Source of the DNA: Chloroflexia bacterium
Lineage (GTDB): Bacteria; Chloroflexota; Chloroflexia; Thermomicrobiales; UBA6265
DNA length: 7,557 bases
Assembly (NCBI GenBank): GCA_013698305.1
Contig: JACCVC010000117.1
Coordinates: 1-7,557, forward strand
Direction of reading: 5' to 3'
Shown: piece after piece, positions 1 to 4,180 of the stretch
How the letters are laid out: every line of letters begins with the position of its first letter
Numbering within the stretch: the first letter of the stretch is position 1
Translations under genes and position numbers: made by a program
The notes under the pieces: model-generated
Database searches by the model: none
The model's input: only the letters and a program-made list of their open reading frames with translations
Told to the model about the DNA's origin: nothing

Positions 1-282
1 ACCTTCCATACGTCAGTTAAAGGGAAGAATCTGCAACGGCACGAGTACGCGACGCTCTCCGTCGACGAGGCGACTCCACCCTACTCGTTCGTCGTGCTGG
101 AAGGGCCGGTGACATTGGACCCGTCTCCCGAGGCCAGCCACCACTGGGCTGGCATCATGGGCGCCCGGTATATGGGTGAGGACCGCGCCGAGGAATTCGC
201 TCGCCGCAATGGGATCGCGGGCGAGTGGGTCTTGCGCCTCACGCCCAAAAACTGGACCGGGATCCGCGACATCGCCTTGTAG
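1..282 (+). CDS. PPOX-class (probably F420-dependent) oxidoreductase, C-terminal part
   Basis: The frame is open from base 1 to a TAG at 280-282, so the gene begins before the window and only its last 93 residues are present. The visible part reads like the C-terminal half of a split-barrel flavin/F420-binding protein of the pyridoxamine-phosphate-oxidase superfamily: a strand with PYSFVVLEGPVTL (the usual 'fVvveG.a.l' strand), then a helix with GARYMGEDRAEEFARR (the usual 'RY.G.e.aee..rr'), and a closing strand VLRLTPKNWTGIRDI, which matches 'vrltPerv.g.di'. Family members reduce varied substrates with F420H2 or bind flavin or haem. The cofactor-binding N-terminus is missing, so cofactor and substrate are not decided here. 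The GTG at 94 is internal to the domain and is not the start. The gene is followed by a hairpin terminator and converges with the leftward operon. Confidence 0.8.
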   Translation, partial: TFHTSVKGKNLQRHEYATLSVDEATPPYSFVVLEGPVTLDPSPEASHHWAGIMGARYMGEDRAEEFARRNGIAGEWVLRLTPKNWTGIRDIAL

Positions 283-325
283 ACTCGGGGCCAGGTACCT
301 GAGTGGACCGCAATGCAGTTCATCG

Positions 326-372
326 CCACATGCAAAAACCCCGCACACGAGGTGGGGGGGTTTTGCATGTGG
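326..372. terminator. Bidirectional hairpin terminator between convergent genes
   Basis: The arms CCACATGCAAAA...CCCC (326-342) and GGGG...TTTTGCATGTGG (356-372) pair over 16 base pairs with one A/G mismatch, around a 13-base loop. The A-tract and T-tract lie inside the stem, so either strand gives a GC core followed by U-rich pairing. It sits 43 bases after the PPOX stop and 16 bases beyond the end of the leftward DUF3618 gene, exactly where a shared terminator is expected. Confidence 0.8.
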
Positions 373-388
373 ATTCGTGTCTGGTCGG

Positions 389-958
389 TCAGCTTCGCTG
401 AGCTTCCTGCTGGGTCGCCTTCGACTTCTCGGAGAACGAACCCTGCTTGCCCTGCGCCGTATCCATCTTGTCCGAGAAACCCGGAAAATTGCTGTTCAAA
501 GTGCCCTTGAGTTGCTCGGTGACGCTGCCCATCAGGGCCGCAGCCGCGTTGGAGATCGTGTCCTCCAGTCCTGACTTCTGGGCCGCGCCACGGATCTGGC
601 TGCCCATGCCGCCACCTTGCTGATGACTCGACTGGGAAGACCCCCCGCTTGAATGCTGTTGCTGACCGCCACCACCCATCATGCCGCCGAGGACAAACCC
701 TCCGATAAGCGCCACACCGGCCGAGAGCAACGGTCGATTCTGGATCTGCTGCTGGTAGTCGAAGTTTTGAACCGATTCGACAGCGGTATTTACCGTGTCG
801 TGAACCTGGTCGCGCGCATGATCGACCGTGTCCTTGGCCTGCTGTTGCATGTGATCGGCCTGGCCTTGAAGTTGCCCTTGCAGGTCGTCGATCTTCTGAC
901 CAGCGTCCGAGCGGTTGGCGTCTATTTCTTGACGGATTTGATCTGCTGACTGGCCCAT
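389..958 (-). CDS. DUF3618 family membrane-associated protein
   Basis: 189 residues. The N-terminus (residues 5-30, ADQIRQEIDANRSDAGQKIDDLQ) fits the DUF3618 pattern 'IR.eIe.tR.elg..id.L...l'. A long Gln/Asp-rich amphipathic helix follows (30-72), then one hydrophobic Ala/Gly segment (about 76-97, PLLSAGVALIGGFVLGG), a Gln/Ser/Gly-rich linker (98-120), and a C-terminal helical region (about 121-160) ending in a charged tail. This suggests a membrane-anchored, mostly helical protein; the family's biochemical function is unknown. The ATG at 958 is preferred over upstream codons in frame because AAGGAGG lies 7 bases before it and because the extra residues upstream look non-coding and fall inside the previous gene. 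It overlaps the end of the YqjE-like gene by 37 bases, so translation is probably coupled. It is last in the operon before the 326-372 terminator. Confidence 0.85.
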   Translation of the reverse strand: MGQSADQIRQEIDANRSDAGQKIDDLQGQLQGQADHMQQQAKDTVDHARDQVHDTVNTAVESVQNFDYQQQIQNRPLLSAGVALIGGFVLGGMMGGGGQQQHSSGGSSQSSHQQGGGMGSQIRGAAQKSGLEDTISNAAAALMGSVTEQLKGTLNSNFPGFSDKMDTAQGKQGSFSEKSKATQQEAQRS

Positions 959-1371
959 TGCTGGTCCTCCTTGAGTGAGTCGATGGTCTGCTCGGGCTTG
1001 AGACTGGCCGACTGAATCTGCTTCTTGCCGCTCATCGCCAGGATGGCGGCAATGATCACCAGCGCACCGCCGACAATCAGCGCCGACAGCCACATCTCAA
1101 GCCACTGGTCGAGCACGTAGGTCAGCGCCAGCATCAGAAAGATGAAGCCGATCAGGGCGAAGAACACTCCGGCCCCGATCATGCCGGCGCCCTTGCCCAT
1201 CTGGGTGGCTTCTTCCTTGATCTCGGTCTTGGCGAGTTGGACCTCGCCACGAATCACGTCCTGGACATCCTTGATGATGCCCATCACGGTATCGCCGAGA
1301 CTTCCGCCGTCATTAGGCGGCGGGGGTGTGCCCGGCGTCGACGTATTCACGATTGGTCTGCTATCGGCCAT
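922..1371 (-). CDS. YqjE-like / phage holin superfamily III-like (DUF1469) membrane protein
   Basis: 149 residues. After a Pro-rich N-terminus (about 1-25) comes an amphipathic helix with VQDVIRGEVQLAKTEIKEE (about 36-54). This is the family hallmark ('ll.ge.eLak.Elkee'). Two membrane helices follow, at about 63-87 (IGAGVFFALIGFIFLMLALTY) and 94-113 (WLSALIVGGALVIIAAILAM), then a charged tail. The layout is that of the YqjE/Phage_holin_3_6 family, common in non-phage genomes and usually found beside YqjD- and DUF3618-type genes, as here. Despite the name nothing suggests lysis activity. The ATG at 1371 has GGAGGAGG 7 bases upstream. The gene starts 29 bases after the YqjD-like gene and overlaps the DUF3618 gene, so the three form one operon. 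Its role is probably structural or membrane-organising under stress, which is inference. Confidence 0.88.
   Translation of the reverse strand: MADSRPIVNTSTPGTPPPPNDGGSLGDTVMGIIKDVQDVIRGEVQLAKTEIKEEATQMGKGAGMIGAGVFFALIGFIFLMLALTYVLDQWLEMWLSALIVGGALVIIAAILAMSGKKQIQSASLKPEQTIDSLKEDQQWASQQIKSVKK
966..972 (-). promoter_or_regulatory. Ribosome binding site deciding the DUF3618 start
   Basis: AAGGAGG on the minus strand, 7 bases before the ATG at 958. It lies inside the upstream YqjE-like gene and sets the true start, giving 189 residues instead of the 234 possible from the longest open frame. Confidence 0.85.
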
Positions 1372-1400
1372 ATGGATTCCTCCTCCCGCTTTAGCGCGCT

Positions 1401-1883
1401 CTAACTAAAGATTTTGGAGAGGACGAATCCTATGCCAGCCGCAATCAGGAGCGACTCGGTGGGCTTGCGGCGAATGAACGCTTCGAGATCGTCCACCAAC
1501 TGATCCGTGTCCTTCTCGCGAAGGTAACCGCTGGCAGATTCGAGCGTGTCGGCGGTGGTCGCAGCAGCAGAACCCATCGCGCCGCCCTGCTGATCACCCT
1601 GCTTGCGCAGCTTGTCCGCCGCGCTGTCGAGTCCCGAGGACGCCTTGTTCATGCCCTCATCTGCCCCAGCATGGGCTTTCCCAGACATCTCGTTCGCCTT
1701 GTCCTTGGCGGTACCGAGCGCCTGCTCGCCCTTGTCTTTGGCTTCCTGGCCCTTTTCCTTCGCGGTGTCGGCAGCTTGTTTGCCCGTGTCCTTCGCCTGC
1801 TGCGTCTTGTCCTGATCCGGTGTCCCGAAAGGGTCCGAACCGGAACCGGTCAAATCGCCATATCGTGCGTCGCGGTTGCTCAT
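1401..1883 (-). CDS. LEA-like protein with YqjD/ElaB-type C-terminal membrane anchor
   Basis: 160 residues, first gene of the leftward operon. Residues 1-25 are polar and Gly/Asp-rich. Residues 26-75 are almost only Ala, Lys, Asp, Glu, Gln and Gly in 11-residue-like periods (TAKEKGQEAKD at 40-50, TAKDKANEMSG at 58-68), the signature of group-3 LEA-type proteins that are disordered when wet and helical when dry or membrane-bound. Residues 80-120 are Ala/Ser-rich and helical. The C-terminus, LVDDLEAFIRRKPTESLLIAAGIGFVLSKIF, matches the YqjD/ElaB/DUF883 end, with a charged helix, the 'RrkP.esL' turn and a short hydrophobic anchor that finishes the protein. In E. coli, YqjD is a tail-anchored inner-membrane protein that binds ribosomes in stationary phase; whether this one does so is unknown. 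The ATG at 1883 has GGGAG 6 bases upstream. The LEA section could be simple low-complexity drift. Confidence 0.82.
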   Translation of the reverse strand: MSNRDARYGDLTGSGSDPFGTPDQDKTQQAKDTGKQAADTAKEKGQEAKDKGEQALGTAKDKANEMSGKAHAGADEGMNKASSGLDSAADKLRKQGDQQGGAMGSAAATTADTLESASGYLREKDTDQLVDDLEAFIRRKPTESLLIAAGIGFVLSKIFS

Positions 1884-1945
1884 AGAACTCTCCCAGTTGT
1901 AGAACGCGGGTCTTACCCATTCGAACGAAGCCCTCTCCTACTCAC

Positions 1946-1956
1946 GGGTTCAACCC
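1946..1956. repeat. Short perfect palindrome GGGTTCAACCC
   Basis: Five-base arms GGGTT and AACCC flank one central C. It lies 63 bases upstream of the YqjD-like start. It may be a second protein-binding site or may overlap a minus-strand -35; alone it is short enough to be chance. Confidence 0.35.
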
Positions 1957-1977
1957 TAAAGTGAAGGCTCCTCCAGT

Positions 1978-1995
1978 AGTTGACACGTATCAACT
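1978..1995. promoter_or_regulatory. Candidate operator palindrome overlapping a TTGACA box
   Basis: AGTTGACACGTATCAACT is an 18-base inverted repeat with a single mismatched pair (C1984 against A1989). Its left half contains TTGACA (1980-1985), a perfect -35 sequence on the plus strand; the matching -10 position at 2003-2008 is poor (TCATGT). Length, symmetry and position are typical of a dimeric repressor or activator site. It lies 95 bases before the leftward start and 222 before the rightward start. The regulator is not in the window. Confidence 0.5.
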
Positions 1996-2017
1996 TCGCT
2001 GGTCATGTGGATGAAGG

Positions 2018-2030
2018 ATGCACGTTGCAT
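2018..2030. repeat. Short palindrome ATGCA-CGT-TGCAT
   Basis: Perfect five-base arms around CGT, 22 bases to the right of the candidate operator. A further small one, CGTCG-AGA-CGACG, occupies 2056-2068. They may be accessory binding sites or leader hairpins of the rightward transcript, or chance in GC-rich DNA. Confidence 0.3.
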
Positions 2031-2202
2031 GCCATCGAGTTTTTCAGCGGAGAAACGTCGAGACGACGGAATATGGCTCGTCAACTCACGTTTTTGCTCC
2101 GCTTCTCGGTGGCGCCCGCTTTGCGTTAAGTATCAAACGGGACGTTGGCACAAATGGTGTCATCGGTCGTGCAAAAAATATGAGCCTGATCACGAGGCGG
2201 GC

Positions 2203-2209
2203 GGAGGAG
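2203..2209 (+). promoter_or_regulatory. Ribosome binding site supporting a TTG start
   Basis: GGAGGAG lies 7 bases before the TTG at 2217 and is much stronger and better spaced than anything before the next in-frame ATG at 2256. It decides the TTG start of the DUF2382 gene. No other start fits between the in-frame TGA at 2187 and this TTG. Confidence 0.7.
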
Positions 2210-2216
2210 AGGGTCT

Positions 2217-3011
2217 TTGGATGGATCGAACAAGCAATACCGATGTGAGAAGGGCATGGATGTTCACGGCTCCGATGGAGCGAAGGCGGGTTCCATCTCA
2301 GAGGTGAGTGGCGGCCACTTCGTCGTGAAGAAGGGGTTCTTCTTTCCCAACGACTTCTACATCCCGACCTCTGCCGTCAACAGCGTTGAGGACAACAAGG
2401 TCTACCTCAATGTCACCAAGGACGAGGCGATGAGCCAGGATCCGCCGTGGGAGGAGCAACCGGTCGGCGTCGCCTCCACTGGAGCCGCGGCACTTTCCGG
2501 ATACGACACTGGCAAGACATCGAGCGGCATGCAGGACGACCCGGAACCGTTCGAGCATGAGCAGGACTCATCACGGACGCACGTGAATGAGGACGATCAT
2601 CTCCGCGTTGACATTAGCGAGGAAGAGCTTACCGCGACGACGCGGCAAGTTGAACGTGGCGAGGTCGGCATCAACAAGACTGTGGTGACGAAGGAACAGG
2701 AGATCGACGTGCCGCTCACCGAAGAGCGCGTCAATGTCAGCCGCCGAACGGTCGATCGCGAAGCCACTCCAGGCGTCGATGCCTTCACCGAAGGAACCAT
2801 CGAGGTGCCAGTGCATGGCGAAGAGGTCGACATCCAGAAGCGCACCCGCGTTACCGGCGAGGTCGACATCGACAAGGAAGCGGTGCAGAGCACCCACCGG
2901 GTGAAGGACACCGTCCGGCGCGAGGAAGTCACGGTCGAAGGCGACGTGATCGAAGGATCGCAGGGCGCTGGCTCCAGATCAAAGCGAAGCGAAAAGAAAA
3001 AGAACCGATAG
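2217..3011 (+). CDS. PRC-barrel-like plus DUF2382 (YsnF/AvaK-type) stress protein
   Basis: 264 residues from a TTG start; the ATG at 2256 would cut the first 13 residues, including part of the conserved 'kGMdV' entry to domain one. Residues about 11-70 form a PRC-barrel/DUF2171-like domain: GMDVHGSDGAKAGSISEV, then FVVKKGFFFPNDFYIPTSAV and KVYLNVTKDEA. An acidic, polar linker covers about 75-125. Residues about 128-245 are the DUF2382 domain, built of repeated short strands such as LRVDISEEEL, VERGEVGINKTVV, EIDVPLTEERVNVSRRTV, IEVPVHGEEVDIQKRT and VRREEVTVEGDV. The extreme C-terminus is basic (RSKRSEKKKNR), possibly for nucleic acid or membrane contact. Relatives include Bacillus YsnF, a sigma-B general stress protein, and cyanobacterial AvaK, an akinete marker; the molecular function is unknown. 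No signal peptide or membrane helix, so probably cytoplasmic. It is the first gene of the rightward arm. Confidence 0.9.
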   Translation: MDGSNKQYRCEKGMDVHGSDGAKAGSISEVSGGHFVVKKGFFFPNDFYIPTSAVNSVEDNKVYLNVTKDEAMSQDPPWEEQPVGVASTGAAALSGYDTGKTSSGMQDDPEPFEHEQDSSRTHVNEDDHLRVDISEEELTATTRQVERGEVGINKTVVTKEQEIDVPLTEERVNVSRRTVDREATPGVDAFTEGTIEVPVHGEEVDIQKRTRVTGEVDIDKEAVQSTHRVKDTVRREEVTVEGDVIEGSQGAGSRSKRSEKKKNR

Positions 3012-3037
3012 GACTTCCTTTCTGACAGGGGAGCCAT

Positions 3038-3058
3038 ATGGAGGAGATGACAACATGA
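3038..3058 (+). other. Possible 6-codon leader ORF overlapping the next start
   Basis: An ATG at 3038 opens a six-codon frame (MEEMTT) whose TGA stop (3056-3058) overlaps the ATG of the next gene as ATGA. AGGGGAG sits 4 bases before it, a rather short spacing, and its GAG GAG codons form part of the ribosome binding site of the downstream gene. It could couple translation, or be a chance product of a purine-rich ribosome binding region. Confidence 0.25.
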
Positions 3059-3768
3059 GTCAACGAAACGACGACACAACATTTGACGGCGATGACCTGC
3101 ACAATAACGATCGACGCAGGGTGGTAACGCGAGGCACAACCGATTATCGCCATGACGATAACGACATCGTCGAAGTCAAGAACCGGGTCCAGTTCGGACC
3201 GATCATCGCTGGCGTGCTGACGGCGATCGGCACGCTGCTGATCCTGACCGTGCTCGGCCTGGCAATCGGCACGTCGGCACTTGAGCCGAGAGACGTTGGC
3301 GAAGGACTAGGAGTCGGCGCCGCTATCTGGGGCATCGTTAGCGCGCTCATCGCGTTCTTCCTGGGTGGTTGGGTTGCAGCCAAGACGGCGGCAGTCGCCG
3401 GCGCCGGAAGCGGCATGATCAACGGCCTGATGGTCGGATTCGCGATTCTCGCCATTGTTCTGTGGCTCACGGGTTCAGGAGTTAGTGCGGTCGTCGGGAC
3501 GCTCGGCGGCAACATTGGCGAACTCACCAGCATCGCCCAAAGCGAAGGAACGACCACAGCAGAGGCCCAGGCAGAAGCCGAAGCGCAGGTTGACGAAACC
3601 CTCGAAGATGTCGATCCCGCATCGGCGTTCGATACCGCACGTGACGCGGCGTGGGGCACGCTTGCCGGCATTGTCGTCCCGCTCGGCGCGGCGGCACTAG
3701 GCGGGGTCGTGGGCCACAACAAGCGCGAAGATGTCATCCAGAGCGGAACACCCGCGCGGCAGGACTAG
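3055..3768 (+). CDS. Four-helix membrane protein (YrzE/PhnA-like type), stress locus
   Basis: 237 residues. The ATG at 3055 has GGAGGAG 8 bases upstream and lies 43 bases after the DUF2382 stop, so the two are probably co-transcribed. Residues 1-42 are hydrophilic and rich in Asp, Asn and Arg. Predicted membrane helices are at about 47-71 (FGPIIAGVLTAIGTLLILTVLGLAIG), 86-108 (IWGIVSALIAFFLGGWVAAK), 117-139 (GMINGLMVGFAILAIVLWLTG) and 199-220 (WGTLAGIVVPLGAAALGGVVG). Between helices three and four is an acidic Ala/Glu-rich segment (about 157-195). The 'iiaG.l.a......lG.aiG', 'iWgivsalia.flGG.vA' and 'ginGl.vg' pattern resembles the uncharacterised YrzE/PhnA-like membrane proteins often found beside DUF2382 and other stress genes. 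No transporter signature or catalytic residue is visible. Function unknown; the family match is by pattern memory and less certain than for the neighbours. Confidence 0.8.
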   Translation: MSQRNDDTTFDGDDLHNNDRRRVVTRGTTDYRHDDNDIVEVKNRVQFGPIIAGVLTAIGTLLILTVLGLAIGTSALEPRDVGEGLGVGAAIWGIVSALIAFFLGGWVAAKTAAVAGAGSGMINGLMVGFAILAIVLWLTGSGVSAVVGTLGGNIGELTSIAQSEGTTTAEAQAEAEAQVDETLEDVDPASAFDTARDAAWGTLAGIVVPLGAAALGGVVGHNKREDVIQSGTPARQD

Positions 3769-3792
3769 AACACCGCGTTCACCGCTGGCGCA

Positions 3793-3829
3793 GGTGTTGC
3801 ACCGTGGACATCCACGTCGCGTAGACGTG
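3793..3829 (+). promoter_or_regulatory. Cluster of small, partly exclusive hairpins before the DUF2795 gene
   Basis: The 86-base gap before the DUF2795 gene holds three inverted repeats in 37 bases: GGTG-TTG-CACC (3793-3803), GTGGA-CA-TCCAC (3804-3815), and CACGTC-GCGTA-GACGTG (3813-3829). The last two share bases 3813-3815 and cannot both form fully. They end 11 bases before the AAGGAG at 3841-3846. They could be an mRNA processing or stability element between genes, a protein-binding site, or chance. Confidence 0.35.
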
Positions 3830-3854
3830 AGGCAGTACAGAAGGAGATTCCTCA

Positions 3855-4064
3855 ATGGACAGGTTCAAGGACATGGCTGGCGCTTTCAACCCCGGCGACA
3901 TCAAGAAGTACACACAAGGCGTCAGTTGGCCTATCGGCAAGGATGATCTGGTCAACGTCATGAAGCAGAACGGCGCCCCTGACGGCGTCACCAGCAAGGT
4001 GCAGGACGCCGACGCTGACCAGTTCAGCGATCAGAACGACGTGATGTCCAAGCTCGGCGGATAA
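3855..4064 (+). CDS. DUF2795 family small protein
   Basis: 69 residues. The ATG at 3855 has AAGGAG 8 bases upstream. The layout fits DUF2795: an N-terminal helix, then DIKKYTQGVSWPIGKDDLVNVMKQNGAPDGVTSKV matching 'v...l.gv.fPa.kddLv..A..nGap..vl..l', and QFSDQNDVMSKLGG matching the closing 'y.s..dV..al' helix. Such proteins are small, soluble, cytoplasmic three-helix proteins of unknown function, recurrent in the neighbourhood of stress genes in actinobacteria and Chloroflexota. The gene lies 86 bases after the membrane-protein gene and is followed 8 bases later by two hairpins, so it probably ends the DUF2382 transcript. Confidence 0.85.
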   Translation: MDRFKDMAGAFNPGDIKKYTQGVSWPIGKDDLVNVMKQNGAPDGVTSKVQDADADQFSDQNDVMSKLGG

Positions 4065-4072
4065 GTCTAGCT

Positions 4073-4137
4073 CCGCCAGCCTTCTGGCGGCAAAACCGGA
4101 CAAATCGGCCATCCTGCGTTGGGATGGCCGATTTGTC
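4073..4137 (+). terminator. Tandem hairpins ending the DUF2382-DUF2795 transcript
   Basis: The first hairpin is CCGCCAG-CCTT-CTGGCGG (4073-4090, 7 pairs). The second has perfect 16-base arms, GACAAATCGGCCATCC (4099-4114) and GGATGGCCGATTTGTC (4122-4137), around a 7-base loop. The second has a GC core with a U-rich outer 3' arm (ATTTGTCTTG), usual for terminators in GC-rich genomes. It starts 8 bases after the DUF2795 stop and is 43 bases before the BrkB-like start, so that gene is likely a separate unit or read through. Confidence 0.8.
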
Positions 4138-4180
4138 TTGCCACCTCCCTGAAGTCCGCACCGAATGACGGAGACAACCA

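Larger units (their letters stand above)
1884..2216. promoter_or_regulatory. Divergent control region between the two stress-gene arms
   Basis: 333 bases separate the leftward YqjD-like gene from the rightward DUF2382 gene, so promoters for both arms should lie here. Visible elements are palindromes at 1946-1956, 1978-1995, 2018-2030 and 2056-2068, a TTGACA box at 1980-1985, and a GGGTAA on the minus strand near 1914-1919 that resembles the -10 of SigB-type promoters but has no matching GTTT-type box at the usual distance. A minus-strand GAACCC (1946-1951) followed 18 bases later by CGTT vaguely resembles an ECF-sigma promoter with a slightly long spacer. No full consensus promoter was found on either strand. 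Two overlapping open frames (from 2005 and 2018) match nothing and run into the DUF2382 gene; they are treated as non-coding. Confidence 0.6.

Noticed and set aside
922..1371. Prophage lysis gene, from the 'phage holin' family name
   Set aside because: The protein has the YqjE-type layout and sits with stress-family genes; no endolysin, tail or integrase gene is near.
1889..1956. SigB-type promoter (GTTGAA and GGGTAA on the minus strand) for the YqjD-like operon
   Set aside because: The two boxes are about 30 bases apart, far more than the usual 12-15, so they cannot act as one promoter.
2005..2307. Two overlapping plus-strand frames (from 2005 and 2018) in the divergent control region
   Set aside because: Trp/Cys/Arg-rich or featureless products, no family match, no ribosome site, and they run into the DUF2382 gene.
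2597..3139. 180-codon minus-strand frame across the DUF2382 gene
   Set aside because: Shadow of a well-matched DUF2382 domain; Ser/Thr/Arg-rich with no start signal.
3144..3737. 197-codon minus-strand frame across the four-helix membrane protein gene
   Set aside because: Antisense shadow: the Ser/Pro/Ala/Thr-rich product has no motif, while the plus strand has a strong ribosome site and membrane helices.
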